Positions 40,828 to 49,515 of a DNA stretch of 64,000 nucleotides are shown piece by piece. Below the pieces are notes generated by a model. It had not been told where the DNA came from and searched no databases. It saw only the letters and a list, made by a program, of their open reading frames with translations. The stretch is taken from assembly GCF_000258175.1 (NCBI RefSeq), contig NZ_JH636049.1:2581482-2645481 (forward strand), written 5' to 3'. How positions within the stretch are numbered: position 1 is the first letter of the stretch; every line of letters begins with the position of its first letter. Origin of the DNA: Saccharomonospora xinjiangensis XJ-54 (GTDB taxonomy: Bacteria > Actinomycetota > Actinomycetes > Mycobacteriales > Pseudonocardiaceae). The position numbers and the translations under genes were made by a program.

Positions 40828-41319
40828 GTGCGCGCCTTCGCCGTTCTTCCTCTCCTGCTGCTCGCCGGATGCGGTGCCCTGCCTGCGGGCACGGACCACG
40901 TCTGTACCGAGATAGGGGCGTCGCCCGGGATCGGAGTGGACGTGGCACCCGGCCTCGCGGCGCACTCGGCGGAGGTCGAGGTGTGCGAGGACGGCGAGTG
41001 CCGTTCCAGCGACGCCGTCCTGATGCCTGCCACCGAGCCCGTCGAGGAGGAGTGTGACGGCACCTCCCCCGACGACGTGTGCTCGGCGCGGATGCGCCCG
41101 ACCGGCGGTGCGGCCGGTTTCGCGCAGCTCTCCGACCTTGGCGAGGAAACGGTCGAGGTGACTCTCACGCTCACCGACGACGCGGGCCGGAAGGTGGTGA
41201 GCCGGACACTGGCCGCCACGCCGCAGTGGGTCTACCCGAACGGTCCCGACTGCGGCGCGGCAGGCCCTCAGATCCAGCTCGCCGTTGACGCCGACGGCCG
41301 GGTGACCGTCCGCCACTGA
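40828..41319 (+). CDS. Secreted Cys-rich lipoprotein of unknown function
   Basis: A 163-residue protein with a signal peptide ending in the lipobox LLAGC (Cys 15) and six further cysteines (HVCTE, EVCEDGECRS, EECDG, DVCSA, PDCGA), mostly paired by spacing and probably disulfide-bonded outside the cell. The start is GTG 40828. No enzyme motif. Convergent with the ABC permease. Confidence 0.75.
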   Translation: MRAFAVLPLLLLAGCGALPAGTDHVCTEIGASPGIGVDVAPGLAAHSAEVEVCEDGECRSSDAVLMPATEPVEEECDGTSPDDVCSARMRPTGGAAGFAQLSDLGEETVEVTLTLTDDAGRKVVSRTLAATPQWVYPNGPDCGAAGPQIQLAVDADGRVTVRH

Positions 41320-41333
41320 GCCGTGCGGAAGCC

Positions 41334-42968
41334 TCACCCGATGTCGCGGCTGCGGAACCGGGCGATGCCTGCTGCTGTGAGGGCGACGGCGGCCAGCGTC
41401 AGCCACACCATCGGCGTCGCCGTGACCTCCACGCTCGGAACCTTCGGGACGTGCTGGAACGGCGACAGGTTGAGCACGGCCTGGCTGAGGTCGAGCACGG
41501 GGCCGAACATCGAGAGCAGCAGCAGAACGGCCGCCACCGCCCACGCCCCCGCCGTGTAGGAGGGAAGGATCCCGAACAGCGTGACCGCCACGCCAGCGAC
41601 GACGAACACGGCAGGCAGTTGCACGAGGCAGGCCAGGAGCACGTCCGGTGTCTGCCCCGCGACGTCGCCGACCCTGACGCCGTGTGCGAGACCCATGCCG
41701 AGTCCGGCCACCACCATCAGCGCGACGCCGCCGCCGAACACGAACACCAGGTGCCCCGCGATCCACCTGAGCCGGGAGACTCCGGTGGTCAGCAGCGGTT
41801 CGGCACGCAGGCCGGTCTCCTCCGACCGCATCCGCACAGCCGCCTGCACGACGAAGAGTGCGGCCACCATGCCGAGGACACCAGCCGACGACGCGAGGTA
41901 GGCGTCGATGACGCCTTGACTGCCGCCCATCCTCGCCAGCATCTCGCGCATCTGGTCGTTGTCGCCCACGATGTCGCCGATGTCGGCGGCCAATGCGCCG
42001 AAAAGCACGCTCAGCAACGCGAAACCGACCACCCACCCGGTGAGCGTTCCCTTGTGCAGACGCGTGGACAGCGCGAACGCCGTGCGAAGGCGTTGTCCCG
42101 CGGTGGCGGGGCCGAGCGAGGCAGGCATCAGTCCGAGCCCGATGTCCCGCCTGCGTTGCAGCGCGTACGCGACGGCGACGAGCACACCGGTGACGAGCAA
42201 CGGGATCGTCAACACCCAGAACCGGTCTCCCGCGAACGCACGGGCCTGGCTCGCCCAGCCGATGGGTGACAGCCAGGACAACCAGGTGACGTCGGCGGCG
42301 TCCCCGACGGCCCGCAACGCGAAGGCGACCCCGAGCGCCGCTCCCGCGAGCCCGTTCGCCGTCCTGGAATACTCGGCGAGCTGGGCGGTGATCGCGGCGA
42401 TACCGGTGAAGACGAGCGCCACGGCGGCGAGCCCGAGCCCGAAGGCGAACGACCCCGCCGCGTCGAGGCCACCCGCGATCAGCGCCCCCGCAGTGGCGAT
42501 CCCGGTGAGCAGGGCGAAACCAGCACTGACGACGAGGGACGCGGTGAGCGGTGCCTGCCTGCCGACCACAGTGGACGACAGCAGTTCCTGCCTCCCTGTG
42601 TCTTCCTCCTGCCTTGTGTGCCGCACCATCGTGAACACGCACACCAGTGCGAGGAACACCGACAGCATCGTGCCGAACCGCCACGCGGTGAAGCCGCCTG
42701 CCGTGGAGAGGTCGTGAGCGGGGCCGTACAGCAACGCGATCGAAGGGTTGTCGCCGAGGCTGGTGGTGAGCGCTGCTCGTTGCGCGGGGTTCGGGTAGAG
42801 CTCCTCGTACGCGCCGACGCTCGCCATGGGCAGACCGGCGATCACGACGATCCAGAGCGGCAGCATCAACCTGTCGCGGCGAAGAGCGAGCCGGACGAGG
42901 TGGCCGGTCCCGGTGAGTGTTCCTCCTCCGGCACCTGAGGCGGAGCGAGGGAGAGTCGCGGTGGTCAC
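41334..42968 (-). CDS. ABC exporter permease, large two-bundle type
   Basis: A 544-residue membrane protein with about twelve predicted helices in two similar halves ([22 protein letters not shown] at the start; [21 protein letters not shown] at the start of the second half). This duplicated architecture matches the exporter-of-polyketide-antibiotics family. The GTG start at 42968 overlaps the ATPase stop (GTGA). Substrate unknown. Confidence 0.88.
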   Translation of the reverse strand: MTTATLPRSASGAGGGTLTGTGHLVRLALRRDRLMLPLWIVVIAGLPMASVGAYEELYPNPAQRAALTTSLGDNPSIALLYGPAHDLSTAGGFTAWRFGTMLSVFLALVCVFTMVRHTRQEEDTGRQELLSSTVVGRQAPLTASLVVSAGFALLTGIATAGALIAGGLDAAGSFAFGLGLAAVALVFTGIAAITAQLAEYSRTANGLAGAALGVAFALRAVGDAADVTWLSWLSPIGWASQARAFAGDRFWVLTIPLLVTGVLVAVAYALQRRRDIGLGLMPASLGPATAGQRLRTAFALSTRLHKGTLTGWVVGFALLSVLFGALAADIGDIVGDNDQMREMLARMGGSQGVIDAYLASSAGVLGMVAALFVVQAAVRMRSEETGLRAEPLLTTGVSRLRWIAGHLVFVFGGGVALMVVAGLGMGLAHGVRVGDVAGQTPDVLLACLVQLPAVFVVAGVAVTLFGILPSYTAGAWAVAAVLLLLSMFGPVLDLSQAVLNLSPFQHVPKVPSVEVTATPMVWLTLAAVALTAAGIARFRSRDIG

Positions 42969-43888
42969 GACGCAGCCACCTCGTTCGCCGTGCCGACCTC
43001 GTCGGCCGAGCCGGTGTAGTGCCGCAGGAACAGCTCCTCCAGCGTGGGCGGCTGGCTGGTGAGGCTGTGCACGCCGATGGAGGTGAGTGTGCGCAGCGCG
43101 CCGTCGAGCGCGTCGCTCTCGACGGCGAACCGCACCTTGCTGCCCTCCACCTGGAGGTCGTGCACGGTGCGCAGGTTCGTCAGGCCGTCGGGCGGCCCCG
43201 CGAGGTCGGCTGTGATCGTGGTGCGGGTGAGGTGGCGCAGTTGGGCGAGCGTGCCGGACTCGACCGTCTTGCCTGCCCTGATGATGCTGACGCGATCGCA
43301 GAGGTCCTCGACCTCGGAGAGGATGTGACTCGACAACAGCACCGTGCGGCCACGATCGCGTTCCTGGCGGATGACGTCTCGGAACGTGGCCTCCATCAGC
43401 GGGTCGAGCCCGGATGTCGGTTCGTCGAGTACCAGCAGCTCGACGTCCGAGGCCAGCGCGGCGATGAGCGCGACCTTCTGCCGGTTGCCCTTCGAGTAGG
43501 CGCGGCCCTTCTTCCTGGGGTCGAGGTCGAACCGTTCGATCAACTCGGCGCGCCTGCGGGAGTCGAGGCCGCCTCTCAGCCGCCCGAGCAGGTCGATGAC
43601 CTCACCACCGCTCAGCGTCGGCCACAGGTTCACGTCGCCGGGCACGTAGGCGAGTCGGCGGTGCAGCTTCGTCGCGTCCCGCCAGGGATTTCCGCCGAGC
43701 AGCGTCACCGCTCCGCCGTCGGCCTTCAGCATGCCGAGCAGAACCCGGATGGTGGTTGACTTCCCCGACCCGTTGGGGCCGAGGAAACCGTGGACCTCAC
43801 CGGTCGCCACGGTGAGGTCGAGGCCGTCGAGGGCGACGGTGGGGCCGAACGTCTTGCGCAGCCCTGATATGGAGATGCAGTTACCCAT
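42965..43888 (-). CDS. ABC exporter ATP-binding protein
   Basis: A 307-residue ATPase with Walker [12 protein letters not shown], an [15 protein letters not shown] signature (LSGGQ replaced by YSKGN, typical of this exporter group), Walker [14 protein letters not shown] and H-loop [14 protein letters not shown] 43888 is chosen because a TATGTT -10-like hexamer at 43902-43897 would give a leaderless message; ATG 43900 is possible but would overlap that hexamer. The 20-bp palindrome lies 18 bp upstream. Confidence 0.9.
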   Translation of the reverse strand: MGNCISISGLRKTFGPTVALDGLDLTVATGEVHGFLGPNGSGKSTTIRVLLGMLKADGGAVTLLGGNPWRDATKLHRRLAYVPGDVNLWPTLSGGEVIDLLGRLRGGLDSRRRAELIERFDLDPRKKGRAYSKGNRQKVALIAALASDVELLVLDEPTSGLDPLMEATFRDVIRQERDRGRTVLLSSHILSEVEDLCDRVSIIRAGKTVESGTLAQLRHLTRTTITADLAGPPDGLTNLRTVHDLQVEGSKVRFAVESDALDGALRTLTSIGVHSLTSQPPTLEELFLRHYTGSADEVGTANEVAAS

Positions 43889-43906
43889 ACGATGGAACAT
43901 ACACTT

Positions 43907-43926
43907 GATTCACAAAGTTGTGAATC
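43907..43926. promoter_or_regulatory. 20-bp palindromic operator between ABC operon and regulator
   Basis: GATTCACAAAGTTGTGAATC has perfect 9-bp arms around AG. It lies between the divergent ABC exporter and MarR-type genes and overlaps the -35 regions of both, so repression of both units by the regulator is expected. Confidence 0.85.
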
Positions 43927-43953
43927 TTTGGAAGATTGAGAGAGTGGTTGACG

Positions 43954-44463
43954 ATGTCGAGCAGGCCGCAGTCGCAGCGGGACCCGAGTGTGCGCGAGGA
44001 CGACTCCGTGCGCTCCTACGTGGAGAAACTCGCCATCACCCTGACCGAGGTCGGGCTACAGCGCACGGCCGCGAGGGTGTTCGCCGCGCTCACGGTGTCG
44101 CAGAGCGGCCGGATGACCGCGGGAGAACTCGCCGAGGCGCTGTCCATCAGCCCAGCGGCCGTCTCCGGTGCGGTGCGGCACTTGGAACAGATGGGCATGG
44201 TCGCGAGGGAACGCCTTCCCGGCGAGCGTCGTGATCACTACCGGCTCTACGACGACCTCTGGTACGCCTCCTTCCTCAAACGTGACCGCATGCTCACAAT
44301 GTGGCGGGACGCCACAGCCGACGGGATCGATGCCGTCGGAGCCGACACCCCTGCCGGGCGGCGGCTGGCCGAGATGGCCGACTTCCTCGACTTCCTCGTC
44401 ACCGAGATCCCCGCCCTCTTCGACCGGTGGCACGAGGAACGCGCCAGCCGTACGAAAGCGTGA
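43954..44463 (+). CDS. GbsR/MarR-type transcriptional regulator
   Basis: A 169-residue winged-helix protein (MTAGELAEALSISPAAVSGAVRHLEQMGMVARERLPGERRDHYRL region; key helix SPAAVSGAVRHLEQMG). Its C-terminal helices fit the actinobacterial group paired with ABC exporters. ATG 43954 chosen; in-frame TTG 43936 is less likely. It is expected to bind the adjacent 20-bp palindrome. Confidence 0.88.
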   Translation: MSSRPQSQRDPSVREDDSVRSYVEKLAITLTEVGLQRTAARVFAALTVSQSGRMTAGELAEALSISPAAVSGAVRHLEQMGMVARERLPGERRDHYRLYDDLWYASFLKRDRMLTMWRDATADGIDAVGADTPAGRRLAEMADFLDFLVTEIPALFDRWHEERASRTKA

Positions 44464-44722
44464 ACGCCGCGCCGCGCCAGGTCGCCAGGCGTCCGTTGAT
44501 CCCTTCCACGCTCGGGATTCACACAGGGGTGCGGTGAGCGCCGCGTTTCGCGGGCGAACTGCTGTCGGCGCGCCGCTCACCTGCCCCGCCGCGTCGTGCC
44601 GGATGTCGCTCCGTCGGTCGGCGTCGTGGCCGGAATGCCCTGTGTGTCCTCATCGTCACGGTGGGCAAGGTGTCGGATACCGGCTGTGGTGCCTCAATCG
44701 GTGATCCATAGTGTTCGCGGTC

Positions 44723-45418
44723 ATGGAGACGACACACACCACATCAGCGACACCCGCGAGCAGGCTCGCCTTCCTGCGCGAGGCGAGCCGGACGCAGCGC
44801 ACCACCGGAGCGATCGCCCCCAGCAGCGCCCGCCTCGCAGCCCGGCTCGCCGAACCACTGGCACTGGAGCGGCGCGGGTCCCGCCGCCCGCTCTCGGTGC
44901 TGGAGGTCGGCGCCGGAACGGGCTCGGTGACACGCACGCTGGCCCGGCTCTCCCGCCAAGGTGACCGCTTGGACGTGGTGGAGCTCAACCCGAGGTTCGT
45001 CGATCTGCTCGGCCGCGCCATGGTGACGGACCCCGTGCTGTCCACCGCGCCGGGGGACATCAGGATCCTCGCCGGGTCGATCACCGAACTGGAACTGGGC
45101 GGCCGCTACGACGTGATCATCTCCTGCCTGCCCTTCGCCAATTTCGAACCCGGCCAGGTCAGGGAGATCATGGATCGCTATCTCTCCCTGCTCGTTCCCG
45201 GTGGCCGTCTGTCGTACTTCCGTTACCTGGGCGCACGCGCGGTGCGGACGGTGCTGCCGGGCAGGGCGGAGGCGGTGCGGTACCGGTCGGTGGCAACCCT
45301 CCTCGCCGGGTTCGAGTCACGTTACGGCGCGGGCGGAAGTGTGGTGTGGGGGAATCTGCCTCCTGCCCGCGTCGTGCACCTGCGGTCGGCACGGATACCC
45401 GCTATCGACGCCGCGTGA
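44723..45418 (+). CDS. SAM-dependent methyltransferase (PmtA/rRNA dimethylase-like)
   Basis: A 231-residue class I methyltransferase: motif I VLEVGAGTGSVTRTLARL, acidic motif II VVELNPRF, and ISCLPFANFEP in place of the NPPY motif of rRNA dimethylases. This variant is typical of phospholipid N-methyltransferases, so a lipid or small-molecule acceptor is more likely than RNA. ATG 44723 or GTG 44711; a CATAGT hexamer just upstream hints at a leaderless message. Confidence 0.82.
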   Translation: METTHTTSATPASRLAFLREASRTQRTTGAIAPSSARLAARLAEPLALERRGSRRPLSVLEVGAGTGSVTRTLARLSRQGDRLDVVELNPRFVDLLGRAMVTDPVLSTAPGDIRILAGSITELELGGRYDVIISCLPFANFEPGQVREIMDRYLSLLVPGGRLSYFRYLGARAVRTVLPGRAEAVRYRSVATLLAGFESRYGAGGSVVWGNLPPARVVHLRSARIPAIDAA

Positions 45419-45431
45419 CTTTCGGGAGCTT

Positions 45432-45466
45432 GCCGCAGGCTGGTCTTTTCCGTGCCTGCCTGCGGC
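45432..45466. terminator. Hairpin after the methyltransferase gene
   Basis: GCCGCAGGC (45432-45440) pairs with GCCTGCGGC (45458-45466), 9-bp stem, 17-nt loop, no T-run. Probable terminator. Confidence 0.45.
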
Positions 45467-45574
45467 GATCGCCCCTTGGGGCCGCGAGGCGCGACCTTCG
45501 CTGTCGAGTCTCGCCGATGCCGCCGGTGCGGCGCTCGCGTTGCGAGTTCCCGCCGATGCTGGTCCATTGGTCGT

Positions 45575-45808
45575 ATGGGCATCAACTTCAATGAGCTGAA
45601 GCACAAGGCGCAGGACGCGCTGACCAAGAACAGCGACAAGATCGAGCAGGGGCTCGACAAGGCGAGCGGGGCAGCCAAGTCCCGATTCGGCAAACAGTCG
45701 AGCAAGATCGACTCGGCCACCGAGAAGGCCAGGAAGTTCCTGCACAAGAACACCGGTGGCGGTGACACCGGGCAGGGCGGTTCGCAGCCTCCGCCTCCCC
45801 GGCCCTGA
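45575..45808 (+). CDS. MT0933-type antitoxin-like small protein
   Basis: A 77-residue basic helical protein (FNELKHKAQDALTKNSDKIEQ, then GLDKASGAAKSRFGKQSSKI) with a Gly/Pro-rich tail. The pattern NSDKIEQGLDKA is the hallmark of the Rv0909/MT0933 antitoxin family. In M. tuberculosis the partner toxin is encoded next to it; here the neighbours are a methyltransferase and tyrA, so it appears to be an orphan. It may have a housekeeping role instead. Confidence 0.8.
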   Translation: MGINFNELKHKAQDALTKNSDKIEQGLDKASGAAKSRFGKQSSKIDSATEKARKFLHKNTGGGDTGQGGSQPPPPRP

Positions 45809-45814
45809 CGCGAT

Positions 45815-46834
45815 TCAGGGCACTTCGGCGACGACCGCGTCGCCCTCGACGGCCGTGATGCGGCCACCGCGCTCGCCGACGGCGCGCAGCGCGTGGCGGG
45901 CATCGGGGGCCGCAAGGCGCACCCGCAAGGTCGTCCTCGGAGCGAGGCGCTGCTCGGCGATCCGCCGCACGGCCTCGTGGCCGGTCTGGACGGTGGAGGC
46001 CAGCCCTCCCGTCGAGGCGAGTGAGCCGCGCGCCGCTCCGAGCGCGCCGAGCGCCTCGTCGAGAACCGGGAGCAGCGCCTCGCGATTGCCCTCCGTCATG
46101 GCCCTGACGAGTTCGGGGCGCGTACCGGCCACGCGGGTGCCGTCGGTGAACGAACCGGCCGCGAGCGCAGCCGCGACAGGGCCGCCTGCCGCGCCGACGG
46201 CCGCGAGCACCGCCGCCATCAGGTGTGGAAGGTGCGAGATGCGCGCCGCCGTTTCGTCGTGCGTCTCGGAGTCCAGCGGCACCACGCGCGCACCGAAGTC
46301 GAGCGCGAGGGCAGCCACTTCCTTCCAGGCCATCAGGTCGGTGTCCTCCTCCACCGTGGTGACCCATGCGGCGCCGTCGAACAGTCCTTCCGTGGCCGCG
46401 GGCCAGCCGGACTCCGCCGTCCCCGCCATGGGGTGGCCGCCGACGAACGTCACCGACGGCGCCACCTCCCTGACCGCGTCCCTCACCGGTGCCTTCACGC
46501 TCGTGACGTCAGTGAGCAGGCATCCCGGCGCGTGTTCCTCCACGAGTGCGAGTACCGGCCGGACAGCGGTCAGCGGGACGGCGAGCACCACGACGGCGTC
46601 GGTGAGAGCCGCCCTTCGCAGTGCATCGGCCACGTCGGCGCTCGCGTCGTAGCCGTCGGCGCTGGCTGTGTCGGCATCCGATCCCGGAACCGGCCCCGAC
46701 ACCGCCGCCGCGCCCCAGGACTTGCGACCCGAGGTGACGGCGGCACGTAGCACCGACCCGCCGATCAATCCGAGTCCGATCACACACACGTCGCGCACGG
46801 TGTCCGTCCTGTCTGTCGTGTCCGCTCTGTCCAC
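45815..46834 (-). CDS. tyrA: Prephenate dehydrogenase
   Basis: A 339-residue enzyme of tyrosine biosynthesis. NAD-binding motif VCVIGLGLIGGSVLRAA is followed by the conserved blocks DVTSVKAPV, FVGGHPMAGTAESG and HLPHLMAAVLAA. It converts prephenate to 4-hydroxyphenylpyruvate. The start may be GTG 46834 or, more likely by family length, GTG 46798 (12 residues shorter). The tadA/tRNA-Ser neighbourhood matches mycobacteria. Confidence 0.93.
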   Translation of the reverse strand: MDRADTTDRTDTVRDVCVIGLGLIGGSVLRAAVTSGRKSWGAAAVSGPVPGSDADTASADGYDASADVADALRRAALTDAVVVLAVPLTAVRPVLALVEEHAPGCLLTDVTSVKAPVRDAVREVAPSVTFVGGHPMAGTAESGWPAATEGLFDGAAWVTTVEEDTDLMAWKEVAALALDFGARVVPLDSETHDETAARISHLPHLMAAVLAAVGAAGGPVAAALAAGSFTDGTRVAGTRPELVRAMTEGNREALLPVLDEALGALGAARGSLASTGGLASTVQTGHEAVRRIAEQRLAPRTTLRVRLAAPDARHALRAVGERGGRITAVEGDAVVAEVP

Positions 46835-46839
46835 GGGGC

Positions 46840-46910
46840 GGAGCCACCGGGTCCACTGGAGCCACTAGAGCCACCACTGGAGCCACTAGAGCCACCGGAG
46901 CCACCGGGTT
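46840..46910. repeat. 9-bp tandem repeats upstream of tyrA
   Basis: About seven imperfect copies of GGAGCCACC/GGAGCCACT occupy 46840-46910, between tyrA and the amidohydrolase gene, where the tyrA promoter should be. Confidence 0.8.
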
Positions 46911-46956
46911 CACCGCCCGCCCCTCGCGCCACCTATCCTGCCGTGCCTTTCGCGTG

Positions 46957-48189
46957 TCACTTGCGCAGGCAGTCGAGCGCGTAGGCCGCGTACATGGCGA
47001 CGCCGTGGGCGAGGGCGGCCTCGTCGTAGCGCACGCGGTTGGAATGGTTGGGCGGGGCCTCGGCCGGATCGAGGTCTGGCGGGCATGCCCCGAGGAAGGC
47101 GAACGCGCCGGGAACACGCTGCAACACGTAGGAGAAGTCCTCCGCGCCCATGATCGGGTTCGGCATGTGCTGCGAACGCTCGACGCCGAGCACCTCGGCC
47201 GCGAGGTCGAGCACCCGCTGGGTTTCGGTCTCGTCGGTCACGGTGACGGGGAAGCCCGGCGTCACGTCGGCGACCACCCTGCAACCGTGTGCCTCGCCGA
47301 TCTGCTCACTCACCCTCGGAACGTCCTTGCGCAGCTGCGCACGGGTGTGTTCGGACAGCGTCCGGATGGTGCCCTCCAGCTCGGCGGACTCGGGGATCAC
47401 GTTGCTGGTCGTCCCTCCCGCGATCCGGGTGACGCTGACGACGGCGGGGTCGAACACGTTCACCGTCCTGGTCACGCGGGCCTGCAACGCCGTGACGATC
47501 TCCGCGGCGGCGGGGATCGGGTCAACGGCGCTGTGTGGCATGGAGCCGTGACCTCCCTTGCCGATCACGCGCACCGCGAAACTGTCGGCAGAGGCCAGCA
47601 CAGGCCCCGATCTCGTGGTGACGACGCCGGTGGGCAGGTTGGCGAAGGTGTGGATGGCGAAGGCGCTACGGACGCGGGTGCCTGCCGCGTCGAGCACCCG
47701 CTCGTGGATCATGTGCCTTGCGCCGTGGTAGCCCTCCTCGCCCGGCTGGAACATGAACACCACGGAGCCTGCCAGCTCATCGACATGCTCGGAGAGAAGC
47801 CGGGCGGCACCCGCGAGCATGGCCACGTGCGTGTCGTGACCGCAGGCGTGCATGACGCCAGGCACCTCGGACGCGAAGTCGAGCCCGGTCTCCTCGTGCA
47901 CGGGTAGGGCGTCCATGTCGGCCCGCAGCAGCACGGCTGGCCCTGGTTCGGCGCCCCGCAACACACCGGTGACGGACGTGGTCGTGGTGCCGAGCGTGGT
48001 CTCGATGGGAAGCCCGTCGAGCGCGTCGAGCACCGCTTGCTGGGTCACGGGGAGCTGGAGGCCCACCTCGGGATGCCGGTGAACGGCTCGCCGGAGTGCC
48101 ACGGTGGTCGGCTGGAGCGTTCGCGCCTCGTCGAGCAAGCCCGCGAACCGGGCGTCGGGCAGCGAGGGCAGGTCGGTCGGTCCGGTCAT
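46957..48189 (-). CDS. M20 family amidohydrolase (hippurate/N-acyl amino acid hydrolase)
   Basis: A 410-residue metalloenzyme. Metal ligands are seen in HACGHDTHVAM, FQPGEEGYHGA and the C-terminal NPIMGAEDFSYVLQ, with RADMDALPVHEETGLDF at the front. It hydrolyses an N-acyl amino acid or related amide in the cytosol. ATG 48189 has AGGA 8 nt upstream; ATG 48216 is an alternative. Divergent from the tadA operon. Confidence 0.9.
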   Translation of the reverse strand: MTGPTDLPSLPDARFAGLLDEARTLQPTTVALRRAVHRHPEVGLQLPVTQQAVLDALDGLPIETTLGTTTTSVTGVLRGAEPGPAVLLRADMDALPVHEETGLDFASEVPGVMHACGHDTHVAMLAGAARLLSEHVDELAGSVVFMFQPGEEGYHGARHMIHERVLDAAGTRVRSAFAIHTFANLPTGVVTTRSGPVLASADSFAVRVIGKGGHGSMPHSAVDPIPAAAEIVTALQARVTRTVNVFDPAVVSVTRIAGGTTSNVIPESAELEGTIRTLSEHTRAQLRKDVPRVSEQIGEAHGCRVVADVTPGFPVTVTDETETQRVLDLAAEVLGVERSQHMPNPIMGAEDFSYVLQRVPGAFAFLGACPPDLDPAEAPPNHSNRVRYDEAALAHGVAMYAAYALDCLRK

Positions 48190-48262
48190 GGACTCGATCC
48201 TGGCACGGTCGGCCATCCCACTTCGTCGTTCGGAAGGGCCATCCTCGGTATACGGTGGACAC

Positions 48263-48745
48263 ATGGCGGTGAAGGGGCAGGTCACGGGGTTCGCGGTGGC
48301 CGTCGTGCGGGAGGACGGCCGGTGGCGTTGCGACCGTCTCGACGACGCGGCGCTCACCGAACTGGACACCGCCATCACCGAGTTGCGGAAGCTTCGGTCA
48401 ACCGGAGCGGTGTTCGCGTTGCTGGCTGTGGACGACGAGTTCTTCGTCATCGTCAGGCCCACCCCGACAGGTGTGTCGCTGCTGCTTTCCGACGCGGCGG
48501 CGGCTCTCGACTACGACATCGCCGCCGACGTGCTCGACCTGTTGAGGGCCGACGCTCCCGATGACGACGACGACGCGGTGTGGCCTGAGGGTGACCTGGA
48601 GATCCTGGCCGATCTCGGCCTTCCGAAGCCGGAGCTGGAAGTCATCGTCAACGAGATCGAGTTATACCCCGACGAGCAGTTGCAGATGGTGGCGCAGCGG
48701 TGCGGCTTCGCAGACCAATACACGGCGGTGCTCGACGAACTGTGA
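48263..48745 (+). CDS. tRNA adenosine deaminase-associated protein
   Basis: A 160-residue acidic protein (WRCDRLDDAALTELDTAI; DDDDDAVWPEGDLEILADLG; CGFADQYTAVLDEL) always found next to tadA in actinobacteria. Role unproven but probably linked to tRNA editing. Its stop overlaps the tadA start by 4 bp. Confidence 0.88.
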   Translation: MAVKGQVTGFAVAVVREDGRWRCDRLDDAALTELDTAITELRKLRSTGAVFALLAVDDEFFVIVRPTPTGVSLLLSDAAAALDYDIAADVLDLLRADAPDDDDDAVWPEGDLEILADLGLPKPELEVIVNEIELYPDEQLQMVAQRCGFADQYTAVLDEL

Positions 48746-49236
48746 TCCCCGAAAGGATGGACCTCGACGCGGTGCGGGTCGCCATCGAATTCGCCCGGCG
48801 TGCGAGGGGCACGGCCGACGTTCCCATCGGCGCGGCGGTGTTCGACCCGGGAGGGCGGCTGCTGGCAGGAGCCCACAACGCCCGCGAGGAACTGGGTGAT
48901 CCGACCGCGCACGCGGAGGTGCTGGCGCTGCGGGAGGCGGCGAAGGTGTACGGCGACGGCTGGCGGCTCGAGGGCTGCACGCTCGCGGTCACCGTGGAGC
49001 CGTGCACCATGTGCGCGGGTGCGCTGGTGCTCGCGCGGGTGGCACGGGTCGTGTTCGGTGCGTGGGAACCGAAGACGGGGGCGGCCGGCTCGTTGTGGGA
49101 CGTCGTCCGCGACCGCAGGCTCAACCATCGCCCCGAGGTGCACGGTGGTGTGCTCGAAACCGAGTGTTCGGCGCTGCTCGACGACTTCTTCTCCGAGCAC
49201 AGGAACTCCTCGCGGGACCCGTCGTCGATCAGCTGA
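48742..49236 (+). CDS. tadA: tRNA-specific adenosine deaminase
   Basis: A 164-residue zinc deaminase with DPTAHAEVLALREAA (His ligand and catalytic Glu) and VTVEPCTMCAGALVLARV (two Cys ligands). It converts A34 to inosine in tRNA-Arg(ACG). GTG 48742 overlaps the previous stop; ATG 48757 is an alternative. tRNA-Ser follows 24 bp downstream. Confidence 0.95.
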   Translation: MIPERMDLDAVRVAIEFARRARGTADVPIGAAVFDPGGRLLAGAHNAREELGDPTAHAEVLALREAAKVYGDGWRLEGCTLAVTVEPCTMCAGALVLARVARVVFGAWEPKTGAAGSLWDVVRDRRLNHRPEVHGGVLETECSALLDDFFSEHRNSSRDPSSIS

Positions 49237-49260
49237 GGACCATGCAGTAACGTAGTCGGC

Positions 49261-49350
49261 GGTAGCGTGTCCGAGCGGCCGAAGGAGCACGACTCGAAAT
49301 CGTGTGACGGTTGACCCCGTCCGTGGGTTCAAATCCCACCGCTACCGCCA
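49261..49350 (+). tRNA. tRNA-Ser (CGA)
   Basis: Acceptor GGTAGCG/CGCTACC, anticodon stem ACGA/TCGT around CTCGAAA (anticodon CGA), long variable arm and T-arm GGTTCAAAT. The 3' CCA is encoded. Confidence 0.96.
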
Positions 49351-49352
49351 CG

Positions 49353-49386
49353 AAAGCCGGGTGATCCGACGGGTCACCCGGCTTTG
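49353..49386 (+). terminator. Terminator of tRNA-Ser
   Basis: AAAGCCGGGTGA (49353-49364) pairs with TCACCCGGCTTT (49374-49385): perfect 12-bp stem directly after the tRNA. Confidence 0.85.
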
Positions 49387-49515
49387 TTCGTTCTCGAGCC
49401 CCGCGTGACGTGGTTCCGCTCGAACGAGTGGGCGTCTTCCCCCTGCCAGGGCCGGAAACTACACGATCGGCGTGTCAGTGGAAACGTCTTCGCTGCCCCC
49501 GGCGAAGGTGACGGC

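Noticed and set aside
40819..42684. Minus-strand frame of 621 codons in the ABC permease gene
   Set aside because: Out-of-frame shadow; the permease frame has the expected membrane helices and a GTGA coupling to the ATPase.
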